Shown here: piece by piece, positions 36,011-44,673 of the stretch | Layout: each line of letters opens with the position of its first letter | Numbering within the stretch: position 1 is the first letter of the stretch | Origin: JACVRW01 sp963811055 | GTDB taxonomy: Bacteria > Actinomycetota > Thermoleophilia > Solirubrobacterales > Thermoleophilaceae | NCBI GenBank assembly: GCA_963811055.1 | Contig: CAWEPQ010000001.1 | Coordinates: forward strand, 496,001 to 560,000 | Length of the DNA: 64,000 bases | Direction of reading: 5' to 3' | Translations under genes and position numbers: made by a program | Notes under the pieces: model-generated | The model's database searches: none | Told to the model about the DNA's origin: nothing | What the model saw: the letters and a program-made list of their open reading frames with translations, nothing else

Positions 36011-36727
36011 ATGTCCGACGCCGAGCCGCGCGTACCCGCAACTCTCGACGAGGAGATCATCTCCGCCGAGCAGGCGGACGTCGAGTCACAGCTATCCGAC
36101 GAGGATCGCCTCGGGCGGGTGCTCGACGAGCTGCGGGCGGGCTTCGAGGCGCTGGGCCACGTGGGCGCCGCCGTGTCGGTGTTCGGCTCCGCCCGCACCC
36201 CGGTGGACCATCCCGAGTACGAGCTGGCGCGCGAGACCTCGCGGCTGCTCGGCGACGCCGGCTTTTCGATCATCACCGGCGGCGGCCCGGGGATCATGGA
36301 GGCCGCCAACCTGGGCGCCAAGGAGTCCGGCGCGCAGTCGATCGGGCTCAACATCGAGCTGCCCTTCGAGCAGGGCCTCAACGACTACGTGGAGCTCGGC
36401 CTCGAGTTCCACTACTTCTTCACCCGCAAGGTCATGTTCGTCCGCTACGCCAGCGGGTTCGTGGTGTTCCCCGGGGGGTTCGGCACGCTCGACGAGACCT
36501 TCGAGTCGCTCACCCTGATCCAGACCGGCAAGGTGCGCCACTTCCCGGTGATCCTCGTGGGCTCCGACTACTGGAGCGGGCTCGTGGACTGGATCCGCGA
36601 GCAGATGCTTCCGGGCGGCAAGATCTCGCCGGAGGACATGGACCTGGTCACCGTAACCGACGACCCGGCTGAGGTGCTGCGGACGATGCAGGATGCGACG
36701 CACCGCCAGGCGCGTCGTCCGGGATAG
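36011..36727 (+). CDS. LOG family protein (TIGR00730-like)
   Basis: 238 residues from ATG at 36011, 8 bases after the E2 gene. Rossmann-like fold with the two family signatures: FSIITGGGPGIMEAANLGAK and VFPGGFGTLDETFESL (PGGxGTxxE). These bind a nucleoside monophosphate in cytokinin-activating LOG phosphoribohydrolases. An acidic N-terminal arm of about 45 residues precedes VSVFGSARTPVDHPEY. Bacterial members probably hydrolyse nucleotide monophosphates; activity here is inferred. Its last 80 bases overlap the 3' end of the convergent phospholipase D gene. Confidence 0.9.
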   Translation: MSDAEPRVPATLDEEIISAEQADVESQLSDEDRLGRVLDELRAGFEALGHVGAAVSVFGSARTPVDHPEYELARETSRLLGDAGFSIITGGGPGIMEAANLGAKESGAQSIGLNIELPFEQGLNDYVELGLEFHYFFTRKVMFVRYASGFVVFPGGFGTLDETFESLTLIQTGKVRHFPVILVGSDYWSGLVDWIREQMLPGGKISPEDMDLVTVTDDPAEVLRTMQDATHRQARRPG

Positions 36728-37760
36728 GCATCGCCTCGTAGCGCTCGCGGATCTGGTCGATGAACCCGGCCAGGCGCTCGGCCAGCTCCGGATCGTGCAG
36801 CTCGAGCACGTTCTCGGCGTTCATCTCGCCCGACCGCGAGAGGTTGAACGAGCCGGCGAACACCACGTCGTCGGCCACGGTCACCTTGGCGTGCATGAAG
36901 TCGTGGGGGCTCTCGGGCGTGTAGCGGGTGGAGGGCTTGCCGCGGAAGTCGGCGTCGCGGAGGAACGACGCCACGATCGGCACCTTCCACGCTGACCGCG
37001 GGTTCTCGCGCCACTGCCGGAAGACCTCCGTCATCTGCGTGCGGTCCACCACGCCGCGCAGGTCCACGCGCCCCTCGGCGGCCACCTCGGCCAGCGTCCC
37101 GATCACCGGTCCGGCGGTGATCACGGGCGAGGCGATCCGCACCCGCGTTCGCGCACGGCCGATCGCGGCGGCGATGCGGTGCGAGAGATCCTCACCGTGC
37201 CCCGGCGTGAACCAGGACCGCACCGGATGCCCGTCCACCTGCGCGCGCGCCGGCTCGGCGCGGCCGGTGGCGCTCACGTCGCGCGTCTTCCAGAGCTCGT
37301 CGAAGTTGGCGGTGAACGCCGCCGCCAGCTCCGGCGAGCGAGCCACGGTCACGAGGTTCTCCTGGAGCGTCCACGAGTCGGTGGTCCAGTTGGTGGAGCC
37401 GGTCCAGACCGACTCGCCGTCGCGCACCACGTACTTGTGATGCATGAGGTCGGGGATGCCGGGGATGCCCGCGGTGGGGAAGGGCAGCGCCTCGATCAGC
37501 TCCGGCGCCGTGCTCGGCGGCGGCGGGATGATGCGCTCGTCGTGGTCGGCGTTGTAGGCGATCCGGACGGCCACTCCGCGAGCCGCCGCGTCGCGCAGCG
37601 CGCCGGCCACCACGTCTCCCGCCGGGCCGGGCAGGCGCACGTCGTAGAGGGCCAGGTCGAGCGAGCGCCGCGCCTCGGATAGAAAGGCCGCCACGCGGGC
37701 GGCCATCTCGTCGACCGTCTGACCGCCCGGCGCGAGCGTGTGGAGCTCGAGGTCAGCCAC
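36648..37760 (-). CDS. Phospholipase D family protein with two HKD motifs
   Basis: About 370 residues from GTG at 37760. Both active-site halves are present: DLMHHKYVVRDGESVWTGSTNW and DFMHAKVTVADDVVFAGSFNL, each H-x-K-x4-D followed by the Ser/Asn strand. Such proteins include cardiolipin synthases, phospholipase D and nucleases. No membrane helix is present, which argues against a cardiolipin synthase. The start overlaps the ferritin stop by 8 bases; an upstream ATG (37784) is possible. The C-terminal 25 residues are disordered and overlap the LOG gene. Confidence 0.85.
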   Translation of the reverse strand: MADLELHTLAPGGQTVDEMAARVAAFLSEARRSLDLALYDVRLPGPAGDVVAGALRDAAARGVAVRIAYNADHDERIIPPPPSTAPELIEALPFPTAGIPGIPDLMHHKYVVRDGESVWTGSTNWTTDSWTLQENLVTVARSPELAAAFTANFDELWKTRDVSATGRAEPARAQVDGHPVRSWFTPGHGEDLSHRIAAAIGRARTRVRIASPVITAGPVIGTLAEVAAEGRVDLRGVVDRTQMTEVFRQWRENPRSAWKVPIVASFLRDADFRGKPSTRYTPESPHDFMHAKVTVADDVVFAGSFNLSRSGEMNAENVLELHDPELAERLAGFIDQIRERYEAMPIPDDAPGGASHPASSAAPQPGRRLR

Positions 37761-38283
37761 CCGCGGGATGAGGCGCCGAGGCATCCTCGGCCTCATCGCC
37801 GCCGATGCCCTCCCGGGCGATGAACTCCTCGATGTCGAGCGGGCGCTCGCGGGCGCGCTCGGCCGTGGTGAGCAGGGTGGACATCAGGTCGATCTCCTCC
37901 ACCTGCTCCTTCAGGAACCACTGCACGAACTGCTCGCTCACGAAGTCGCGCTCCTCACGCGCGATCGAGGCGAGCTCGGAGATCTGGTCGGTGACCTTCT
38001 GCTCCTGCTCGAGGGCGATCGCGATCGGCTCCACGAAGTCGGCGAAGTCGCCGCGCGGCGCGGTCACGCCGGGCACCCGCGGCCGGACCCCGAGGTCGAG
38101 CAGGTACTTGGCCATCATCAGAGCGTGGCCGCGCTCCTCGACCGACTGGTCGTAGAAGAGCTGGGCCAGGCGCGGCAGCGTCTCGTCCTCGTAGTAGACG
38201 GCCGCGGCCAGATACTGCTGCGAGGCGGCGAACTCGCGCTCGATCTGGTCGTTGAGGGCGGCCACGAATCTCTCGGCGGGCAT
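37753..38283 (-). CDS. Ferritin
   Basis: Iron-storage four-helix protein, 176 residues. Ferroxidase ligands appear as DQIEREFAASQQYLAAAVY (Glu), DQSVEERGHALMMAKYL (Glu-x2-His), IALEQEQKVTDQI (Glu) and VQWFLKEQVEEIDL (Gln). An acidic tail ends SAPHPAGG. A good ribosome-binding site (AAGGAG) precedes the ATG at 38283. It is cytoplasmic, presumably assembling into a 24-mer. It lies late in a ten-gene run that starts with a polyamine importer. Confidence 0.93.
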   Translation of the reverse strand: MPAERFVAALNDQIEREFAASQQYLAAAVYYEDETLPRLAQLFYDQSVEERGHALMMAKYLLDLGVRPRVPGVTAPRGDFADFVEPIAIALEQEQKVTDQISELASIAREERDFVSEQFVQWFLKEQVEEIDLMSTLLTTAERARERPLDIEEFIAREGIGGDEAEDASAPHPAGG

Positions 38284-38297
38284 CGTTGTCTCCTTCG

Positions 38298-39371
38298 TCA
38301 GGGCTGATCGTCACGGCGGAAGCCGGTGGCCGCTATCCGCGGCTCGAGCGGGCTGGTGGGCAGGTCGCCACGCAGGTCCGGCTCGTTGTAGGCGCCCGGC
38401 GCCGTGTCGTTGGGAGTGTCCGGGTGGAAGATCGAGGCGAGGTACTGGATGTGGTGCCGGCCCACGCCCAGCTCACTCTGGCCGCCGCCGTAGACCGACA
38501 CGCCCTCGCGCTCGGCCCAGTCGTACAGGCCGAACAGCTCGTGAAGCGGTCCTACGCGGGACGGCTTGATGTTGATCGTCTTGGGGCGCCACGGGCGCTC
38601 CTCGATGTCGGCGACCGTGTGGATCGGGGCGTCCCAGGTCACGCGGTCGCTGACCGCGTCGAGGATCGGCTTCGTCTCGTCGGTCACGTCGGGGTCCTCG
38701 ATCCACGCCTCGGGGAAGCCCTCCACCACCATCCGGTAGAGCACCGGATCGGTGACCACGTCCACCGGCGTGCCGCGGTAGAAGCCCTTCAGGTCGAGCG
38801 TGTCCACCGCGCCGGTGGCCGCCAGCTCGTCCACCAGCTCCTGTGTCCACGTGTTCGTGGGGTCGAGCTTGAAGCGGGTGCCCGGGTAGCGCTCGAGCAG
38901 CGACAGCAGCCGGTCGGCCGTCTCGGGCCCCTCGTCGCCGCCGCCCGTCAGGCGCATCGACACCACGAAGTTGACAGGGCGCGCCTCGCGGCCGAGCACG
39001 TCGGCGAGCGAGCGGCCCGCCTGGCGCAGCGCCAGGTCCAGCGCGGCCGACTCGAAGGCCCAGCGCCGGTAGAGGATCGACGGCTCGCGCACCGGCGGGG
39101 ACGGCCACAGGTCGAGCTCATCGAGCTTGGCGAAGAACGACTCGAGCGTGTAGGAGCCGGCCAGCGGCAGCGACCCGCCCTCGGCCTGGAAGGCCACGTG
39201 GTCGAGCCCGTCGTAGGTCACGTCCTCGCCCACGCCCACCTCGCCGCCGCCGTGCAGCTCGATCTGCGTGGTCGCGCGCACGAACTCCGGCGAGTACGGG
39301 AACTCGAGCCCCTTCAGCTCATGGCCCTCGATCTCGACCGGCAGCTCGCGGATGAGGTCGTAGGTGGCCAC
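38298..39371 (-). CDS. Enolase-superfamily protein
   Basis: 357 residues from GTG at 39371. Overall pattern of the mandelate racemase/muconate-lactonising branch: a capping domain, then a barrel with FVVSMRLTGG, FKLDPTNTWTQEL (a Lys-x-Asp where the catalytic Lys and Mg ligand lie), EAWIEDPDVTDET (Glu/Asp ligand), RVTWDAPIHTVAD (Asp ligand) and TINIKPSRVGPLHELF (second Lys). These support a Mg-dependent enolisation enzyme. Reaction unknown; dipeptide epimerase or o-succinylbenzoate synthase are alternatives. It starts 24 bases after the mscL stop. Confidence 0.75.
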   Translation of the reverse strand: MATYDLIRELPVEIEGHELKGLEFPYSPEFVRATTQIELHGGGEVGVGEDVTYDGLDHVAFQAEGGSLPLAGSYTLESFFAKLDELDLWPSPPVREPSILYRRWAFESAALDLALRQAGRSLADVLGREARPVNFVVSMRLTGGGDEGPETADRLLSLLERYPGTRFKLDPTNTWTQELVDELAATGAVDTLDLKGFYRGTPVDVVTDPVLYRMVVEGFPEAWIEDPDVTDETKPILDAVSDRVTWDAPIHTVADIEERPWRPKTINIKPSRVGPLHELFGLYDWAEREGVSVYGGGQSELGVGRHHIQYLASIFHPDTPNDTAPGAYNEPDLRGDLPTSPLEPRIAATGFRRDDQP

Positions 39372-39395
39372 GGCGACGCAGCCTACACACGGCCC

Positions 39396-39806
39396 TCAGG
39401 CTGCCGGCTGGACCTGAGCGGTGCAGAACGCGCAGCGGCGGGCCGACACCGGGATGTCGCTGCGGCACTCCGGGCACTTGTGCGTGGGCTCCTCCACGTC
39501 CTCGCCCGTCTTCATCCGCGCCATCAGGGCGTTGACCGGTTTCACCACCAGGAAGAACACCACCGCGGCGACGATCACGAACGTGAGCAGCGCGTTGATG
39601 AAGTGGCCGTAGCGGAACTCGCTGCCGTTGATCGTGAAGGTGAGGTCGTCGAAGCTCGGCTCGCCCCCGACGGCGGCGATCAGGGGCGTGACCAGGTCCG
39701 TCACGAACGCCGCGATCACCACGGCGAACGCCGTGCCGATCACGACCGCGATCGCGAGGTCCACGAGGTTGCCGCGCAGAATGAACTCGCGGAACTCCTT
39801 GAGCAT
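39396..39806 (-). CDS. mscL: Large-conductance mechanosensitive channel MscL with C-terminal zinc ribbon
   Basis: 136 residues. MscL core: MLKEFREFILRGNLVDLAIA, VVIGTAFAVVIAAFVTDLVT, PLIAAVGG, then YGHFINALLTFVIVAAVVFF and LVVKPVNALMARMK, giving two membrane helices with the pore-lining Gly/Ala pattern. After the second helix an extra tail carries two Cys pairs, CPECRSDIPVSARRCAFC, a probable zinc ribbon absent from enterobacterial MscL. It releases solutes on osmotic downshock. It sits between a universal stress protein and the enolase-like gene. Confidence 0.92.
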   Translation of the reverse strand: MLKEFREFILRGNLVDLAIAVVIGTAFAVVIAAFVTDLVTPLIAAVGGEPSFDDLTFTINGSEFRYGHFINALLTFVIVAAVVFFLVVKPVNALMARMKTGEDVEEPTHKCPECRSDIPVSARRCAFCTAQVQPAA

Positions 39807-39820
39807 GGAGGTACGGAATA

Positions 39821-40237
39821 TCAGGCGGCCGGAACCACCACAACCGGGCGGTGGGAAAGGTGCAGCAGCTTGTGTGGCGTGGAGCCCAGGATCGCGCCCC
39901 TGAGCGGGCTCTCGCCCCACGTGCCCACCACGATGAAGCGGGCGTCGCGGGCGTCGGCCACCGCCACCAGCGCTGCCGCCGGGCGTTCCGGCACCAGCTC
40001 GACGCTGGCGGTCAGGCCCGCCTTCTCGGCCGCCGCCAGCGCCTCCGCGGTGTGCGCCCTGGCCTGGTCCTCCAGGGCTGCCCGGTTCTCCTTCCACTCC
40101 TCGCCCACGCCACCGGGCGGGGCCACCCCGTAGGCGATCACCAGCTCGTCGCCGTGCTCGAGCGCGAGGTCCACCGCGCACTCGAGCGCCGAGCCGGCTC
40201 CCGGCGAAGCGTCGTATCCCAGAACGATCGCGCCCAT
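39821..40237 (-). CDS. Universal stress protein, UspA family
   Basis: 138 residues. IVLGYDASPGAGSALECAVD is the N-terminal strand with Asp. The ATP-binding signature G-x2-G-x9-G-S is present in VVGTWGESPLRGAILGSTPH, followed by HRPVVVVPA, so an ATP-binding Usp. The ATG overlaps the permease stop (TGATG), so it is translationally coupled to transport. A middle segment EEWKENRAALEDQARAHTAE is helical. Likely a stress-responsive partner of the transporter. Confidence 0.92.
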   Translation of the reverse strand: MGAIVLGYDASPGAGSALECAVDLALEHGDELVIAYGVAPPGGVGEEWKENRAALEDQARAHTAEALAAAEKAGLTASVELVPERPAAALVAVADARDARFIVVGTWGESPLRGAILGSTPHKLLHLSHRPVVVVPAA

Positions 40238-41739
40238 CAGACTGCCTCCTCCGGCACCGCTGCCACGCCCATCTTGCGGCCGGCTGCCACGTCGGGGTCA
40301 ACGACCTCACGGGTACGGCCGAAGAACTCGTCGTGGCCGGTGAACCGCCAGATGAGGCTCAGCACCACGCCGAGCAGCAGCAGCCCCACGCCGAGCACCA
40401 CCGGCACGGCGGTGCCGAAGACCTCGCTGCCGGAGTAGGAGGCGGCGGGGTCCCTGTACTCGTCGATCGCCTTGAAGAACAGGAAGGTGAGGATGAGCCC
40501 TCCGACCACCGGCCCCACGCCGATGAAGAGGAAGTTCTTCACCGACTTGGTGAGCTCGCGGCGGTGGTAGATCGCGCAGGCGAAGCCCGTGAGCGCGTAG
40601 TAGAACGCGATCATGAAGGCCAGCGACGTGAGCGAGTCGTAGACGAAGTTCTCCGACAGCGGGAACAGGACACCGAACCACAGCGATGCGATCAGCCCGA
40701 TCGCGATGGTGGACACGTGCGGTGTGAGGAAGCGCGGGTGCACGCGGCCAAACGCCTCCGGGAACGCGCCCTGGCGCGCCATGGAGAGCGTGGTGCGCGA
40801 CGCGGGCAGGATCGTCGTCTGGGTGGACGAGAGCGCCGACAGGATGACCGCGATCACCACCAGCTTGTCGAGCGGAGACCCGAGCACGTCGGTGGCCAGC
40901 GCGCCGAAGATCCCGGCGTCGTCCTCGAACTCGCCGATGCGGTCGAGGCCCGCGAACGAGACCACCGCGACGGTGGTGACCACGTAGGTCACCAGCAGGA
41001 TCACCGTTGAGAGCACCGCGGCCACGCCGGGCGCCGAGACCTCCCCCTCGGTCTCCTCGTTCAGGTTGACCGCGCTCTCCCAGCCCCAGTAGATGAACAC
41101 GCCGGTGAGCAGCCCCACCACCAGCGCGGAGCTGCCGACGTCGAAGGGCGAGAACCAGGACAGCTCCGGGGTGAGCGCGCCGCCCTTGACCAGAGCCACC
41201 ACCGCGAACAGCAGCAGCGCGCCGACCTGGAACAGGATCATCACCCGCTGCACGAGGGCGGACAGCTCGGTGCCGAGCACGCAGATGGTGGTCATCACGG
41301 CGATGATCGCCAGCGTGAACACCACGTTCGCCAGGGTGGAGTCCCGCAGCGAGTCGAGGCCGAAGAGATCGAAGGTGTAGAACGCGGCCACCTGCGCCAG
41401 CGAGCCGATCACGAGGATGCCGGTGGTGGTCACGGCCCAGCCGCCCACCCAGCCGAAGCTCGGCCCCATCGCCCGCGTGATCCACGAGAACGTGGTTCCG
41501 CAGTCTGGATCCGCGCGGTTCATGTAATAGAACGCGGACGCGATCAGGAACATCGGCACGAACGACGCCAGCAGCACGGCCGGGGCCTGAACACCCACGC
41601 CCACAACCACGATCGCCAGCACCGCGGCCAGCGAGTAGGCCGGCGCCGTGGAGGCGATACCGATGATCAGGCCGTCCAGGAAGCCGATCGCGTCCTTCTT
41701 CAGGCCGCTCTCGCTCCGTTCAGGAGCCGCTGCCTCCAT
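40237..41739 (-). CDS. APC-family amino acid/polyamine permease
   Basis: 500 residues with about 12 hydrophobic helices. The APC hallmark opens the protein: KKDAIGFLDGLIIGIASTAPAYSLAAVLA. PDCGTTFSWITRAMGPSFGW follows in helix 3. FIYWGWESAVNLNEETEG and SFAGLDRIGEF are further conserved places. A charged C-terminal tail ends the protein. The ATG comes one base after the ABC permease stop (potC-like), so it is part of the pot operon. It may export or exchange amino acids or putrescine; direction and substrate are inferred from family and neighbours. Confidence 0.9.
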   Translation of the reverse strand: MEAAAPERSESGLKKDAIGFLDGLIIGIASTAPAYSLAAVLAIVVVGVGVQAPAVLLASFVPMFLIASAFYYMNRADPDCGTTFSWITRAMGPSFGWVGGWAVTTTGILVIGSLAQVAAFYTFDLFGLDSLRDSTLANVVFTLAIIAVMTTICVLGTELSALVQRVMILFQVGALLLFAVVALVKGGALTPELSWFSPFDVGSSALVVGLLTGVFIYWGWESAVNLNEETEGEVSAPGVAAVLSTVILLVTYVVTTVAVVSFAGLDRIGEFEDDAGIFGALATDVLGSPLDKLVVIAVILSALSSTQTTILPASRTTLSMARQGAFPEAFGRVHPRFLTPHVSTIAIGLIASLWFGVLFPLSENFVYDSLTSLAFMIAFYYALTGFACAIYHRRELTKSVKNFLFIGVGPVVGGLILTFLFFKAIDEYRDPAASYSGSEVFGTAVPVVLGVGLLLLGVVLSLIWRFTGHDEFFGRTREVVDPDVAAGRKMGVAAVPEEAV

Positions 41740-41740
41740 G

Positions 41741-42580
41741 TCAGTCCCCCTCGCTCTCGAGTCGTACCGAGGCCAGGCGCTCGGCACGTCGCTGCTGCCA
41801 AACCGTGAGCAGCATCGCCGCCACGGTGAATAGGAAGATCATCGCCGCCAGGACGTTCACCTGCGGCGGGATCGAGACCCGTGCCGCGCCCCAGATGTAG
41901 AGCGGGTACGTGACTGTGGATCCCGAGTTGAAGTTGGTGATCACGAAATCGTCGACCGACAGCGCGAAGGTGAGCAGCGCGGCCGCCAGCACCGCCGGCG
42001 CGATCAGCGGCAGGGTGACGAGGAAGAAGGTCTGGAGGCCGTTGGCCCCGAGATCCTGGGCCGCCTCCTCGATGGAGCGGTCGAAGCCGATCAGGCGCGA
42101 GCGCACCGTGACCACCACGAACGAGACGCTGAACATGATGTGGGCGATGACGATCGTGGCGAACCCGCGTGCGAACCCGATCGAGATGAACAGCGAGAGC
42201 AGCGACGCGCCGAGCACCACCTCGGGTGTGGCCAGCGGGATGAAGATGAACAGGTTGGTGCCGGCCCGGCCGCGGAACTGGTAGCGCACCAGCGCCAGCG
42301 CCATGAGCGTGCCGAGCAGCGTGGCCACCACGGTCGTGAGCGCGGCCACCTGGAGGCTCGTGACCAGCGCGTCGGTGAGGTCCTGGAACTTGAACGGGTC
42401 CTTCCAGTGCTCGAGCGTGAACCCGTTCCAGATGAAGTTGAACCGGCTCTGCGTGTCGTTGAACGAGAAGAGCAGGATGATCGCGACCGGCACGAGCAGG
42501 TAGATGAGCGCCAGCGCCGCGTAGACGGTCAGCGAGGCGTTGAGCACCTTGCGGCCCACCCTCACGACGCCCGCCTCCAT
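41741..42580 (-). CDS. potC: Polyamine ABC transporter permease PotC-like
   Basis: 279 residues, six membrane helices. YLLVPVAIILLFSFNDTQS begins the first periplasmic loop. The EAA loop that contacts the ATPase is SIEEAAQDLGANGLQTFFLV, with the expected Gly, followed by TLPLIAPAVLAAALLTF and SVDDFVITNFNSGS, as in PotC-type permeases. The ATG overlaps the potB stop (TGATG). Functions with PotB as the membrane channel of the polyamine importer. The substrate is inferred from family and from the divergent aminotransferase. Confidence 0.9.
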   Translation of the reverse strand: MEAGVVRVGRKVLNASLTVYAALALIYLLVPVAIILLFSFNDTQSRFNFIWNGFTLEHWKDPFKFQDLTDALVTSLQVAALTTVVATLLGTLMALALVRYQFRGRAGTNLFIFIPLATPEVVLGASLLSLFISIGFARGFATIVIAHIMFSVSFVVVTVRSRLIGFDRSIEEAAQDLGANGLQTFFLVTLPLIAPAVLAAALLTFALSVDDFVITNFNSGSTVTYPLYIWGAARVSIPPQVNVLAAMIFLFTVAAMLLTVWQQRRAERLASVRLESEGD

Positions 42581-43446
42581 CAGCGTGCCTCGTCTGCCCC
42601 GGTGAGCGACTCGGTACCTACGAAGCGCGCGTACACGAGCACCATCACGAGGATGATCAGCATGAGGATGAACGAGAGCGCCGCCGCGGTCGGGTAGTCC
42701 GCGAGCTCGAGGTAGCGGCTCTGGATCACGTTGCCGATCATCGACTGCTGGGGTGTCCCGAGCAGCTCGGCGTTCACGTAGTCGCCGGCCGCGGGGATGA
42801 AGGTGAGGAGCACGCCCGCCACGATTCCCGGCGCCGCGGCGGGCACCACCAGGCGCATGATCACGTCGCGTCGCTTGGCGTAGAGGTCGTACCCGGCCTC
42901 GAGCATGCGCGGGTCCACGCGCTCGAGCGAGGCGTAGACCGGCAGGATCATGAACGGGAGGTAGTTGTAGGTGATGCCCGCCACCACGGCCGTGCTGGTG
43001 GCGAGCAGGCGACCGTCGTCGCCCAGCACCCCGATCGTCTTCAGGAAGCTGACGATCCAGCCCGAGTCGTCGAGGATCGTCTGCCAGGAGAGCGTCCTCA
43101 CCAGGTAGGTGATGAAGAACGGCAGGATCACGAGCAGCAGCAGCGCGTTCTTGTACCTGCCGCCGCGGAACGCGATGAAGTACGCGAGCGGGAACGCGAT
43201 CACGAGGGCTATCAGCGTGGACAGCCCCGCGTACTCGAACGACCGTATGAACTGGTCCTGGTACTTGGAGAGCGCGTCCGTGTAGGTCTCGAAGTGCCAG
43301 GTGAGGCGATAGCCGATCTCGTCGTTGCCGGTCTTCAGCGAGATCTCCGCCATGTAGTACAGCGGCACCGCGAAGAAGACCAGCAGCCACAGCAGCCCCG
43401 GCGCGAGCAGGCCGTACGGCAGGAGGTTCCTACGAGCTCGGTTCAC
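42580..43446 (-). CDS. potB: Polyamine ABC transporter permease PotB-like
   Basis: 288 residues, six membrane helices. PYGLLAPGLLWLLVFFAVPLYY is the first. FALVIAFPLAYFIAFRGG is replaced here by TLIALVIAFPLAYFIAF. SFLKTIGVLGDDGRLLATST and the EAA loop (RMLEAGYDLYAKRRDVIMRL, then VVPAAAPGIVAGVLLTFIPA) are present, followed by GDYVNAELLGTPQQSMIGN as in PotB. The GTG overlaps the potD stop (GTGA). Partner of the PotC-like permease. Confidence 0.9.
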   Translation of the reverse strand: MNRARRNLLPYGLLAPGLLWLLVFFAVPLYYMAEISLKTGNDEIGYRLTWHFETYTDALSKYQDQFIRSFEYAGLSTLIALVIAFPLAYFIAFRGGRYKNALLLLVILPFFITYLVRTLSWQTILDDSGWIVSFLKTIGVLGDDGRLLATSTAVVAGITYNYLPFMILPVYASLERVDPRMLEAGYDLYAKRRDVIMRLVVPAAAPGIVAGVLLTFIPAAGDYVNAELLGTPQQSMIGNVIQSRYLELADYPTAAALSFILMLIILVMVLVYARFVGTESLTGADEAR

Positions 43447-44657
43447 GCACCGATGGCACTCTGGAACGCCTCGTCGATCTGACGCTCTTCATCCGGCGGG
43501 AAGGTCTTGAAGTTGTGCGCGTTCGTGAGGTCCGGGAAGATCAGGTCGTTCTCGGCGATCTCCGGGTCCTTCGCCAGCAGGACCTCCTTCGTGCCCTTGA
43601 CCGGCGGGACGTAGTTCACGTAGGCGGTGACCAAGGCCTGGATCTCGGGGTCGTAGTAGAAGTCGATCAGCTTCTCCGCGGTGAACGCGTGCGGGGCCCC
43701 CACCGGTATCTGCATCGAGTCGGTGAAGATCATGAAGCCGTCGTCCGGCTTCTTGAAGCGCACGTTCTCGTTGTCGATCTCGAGCTGGATCGCGTCGCCC
43801 GACCAGCCGAGAATCGCCACTGAGTCGCCCTTCAGGATGTCCTTGGTGTAGTCGTTGCCGGTGAAGCGGCGGATCTGGCCGTCCTTCGACGCCTTGGCCA
43901 GCTTGTCAATCGCCTGCATGACCTGATCGAGCGAGGCCTCCTCGGGCATCACGCCGTCGCCCAGCAGCACGGCTCCCACCGAGTCGCGCATCTCCGAGAG
44001 GAACGTGACCTTGCCCTTGAACTTGGGGTCGAAGAGATCGTTGAAGCTCGTCAGGTCCCCGCCCACGAGATCCCTGCGATAGACCAGGGCCGTCTGGCCG
44101 GACTGCCAGGGCATCGAGTACTCGCGCTTGGGATCGAAGTCCGGGCTGGCCACGGCATCCTCGATGTTCTTCGTGGCGTTCGGCATCGCCGACTTGTCGA
44201 ACTTCTGTACGTAGCCCAGCCGCTTCATCTTCGCGGCCATCCAGTCCGTGACCACGTGCACGTCGCGGCCGCCCGAGTTGCCGGCGCCGTACTCCTGGCG
44301 GACCTTGCCGTAGAACTCGACGTTGTCGTTGACCTCCTCGACGTACTTGACCTTCGTCCCGTACTTGTCCTGGAACTTCTGGAGCGACGGGCGCTCGCCG
44401 GTCTTGTCGTCCACGTCGATGTACAGCGGCCAGTTGGCGAAGGTGAGCGCCGAGGAGATCTCGCCCTTGGCGATCGCCTTGGTCTCCGCCTTGGTCCCGC
44501 CCGACAGCTCGTCGTCGCCGCAGGCGGCAAGGTAGGCGATGGCGCTGACGCTGAGCGCGCCGGCGGCGCCTTGGCGCAGAAGCCGTCTGCGCGTCAGCTC
44601 GCCGCGCATCATCAGGTCCAGACGGCGCTCGAAATCGGTGGTGGGCTTCCTGGGCAA
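43443..44657 (-). CDS. potD: Polyamine ABC transporter substrate-binding protein PotD-like
   Basis: 404 residues. The N-terminus has a twin-arginine-type signal (LTRRRLLRQGAAGALSVSAI) ending at a lipobox-like YLAAC, so it is both Tat-like and lipoprotein-like. Mature part: LTFANWPLYIDVDDKTGERP, KYGTKVKYVEEVNDNVEFYG, GRDVHVVTDWMAAKM, MPWQSGQTALVYRRDLVGG, KVTFLSEMRDSVGAVLLGDG and ILGWSGDAIQLE. These are PotD/PotF features, including Trp and Asp residues that contact polyamines. It lies 16 bases after the ATPase stop. Confidence 0.9.
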   Translation of the reverse strand: MPRKPTTDFERRLDLMMRGELTRRRLLRQGAAGALSVSAIAYLAACGDDELSGGTKAETKAIAKGEISSALTFANWPLYIDVDDKTGERPSLQKFQDKYGTKVKYVEEVNDNVEFYGKVRQEYGAGNSGGRDVHVVTDWMAAKMKRLGYVQKFDKSAMPNATKNIEDAVASPDFDPKREYSMPWQSGQTALVYRRDLVGGDLTSFNDLFDPKFKGKVTFLSEMRDSVGAVLLGDGVMPEEASLDQVMQAIDKLAKASKDGQIRRFTGNDYTKDILKGDSVAILGWSGDAIQLEIDNENVRFKKPDDGFMIFTDSMQIPVGAPHAFTAEKLIDFYYDPEIQALVTAYVNYVPPVKGTKEVLLAKDPEIAENDLIFPDLTNAHNFKTFPPDEERQIDEAFQSAIGA

Positions 44658-44673
44658 GCTGTTTCTCCTTCGA

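Noticed and set aside
36648..36727. 80-base overlap of the LOG and phospholipase D 3' ends as a sign of misannotation
   Set aside because: Both proteins complete their domains before the overlap and the overlapping tails are disordered, so a simple convergent overlap is accepted.
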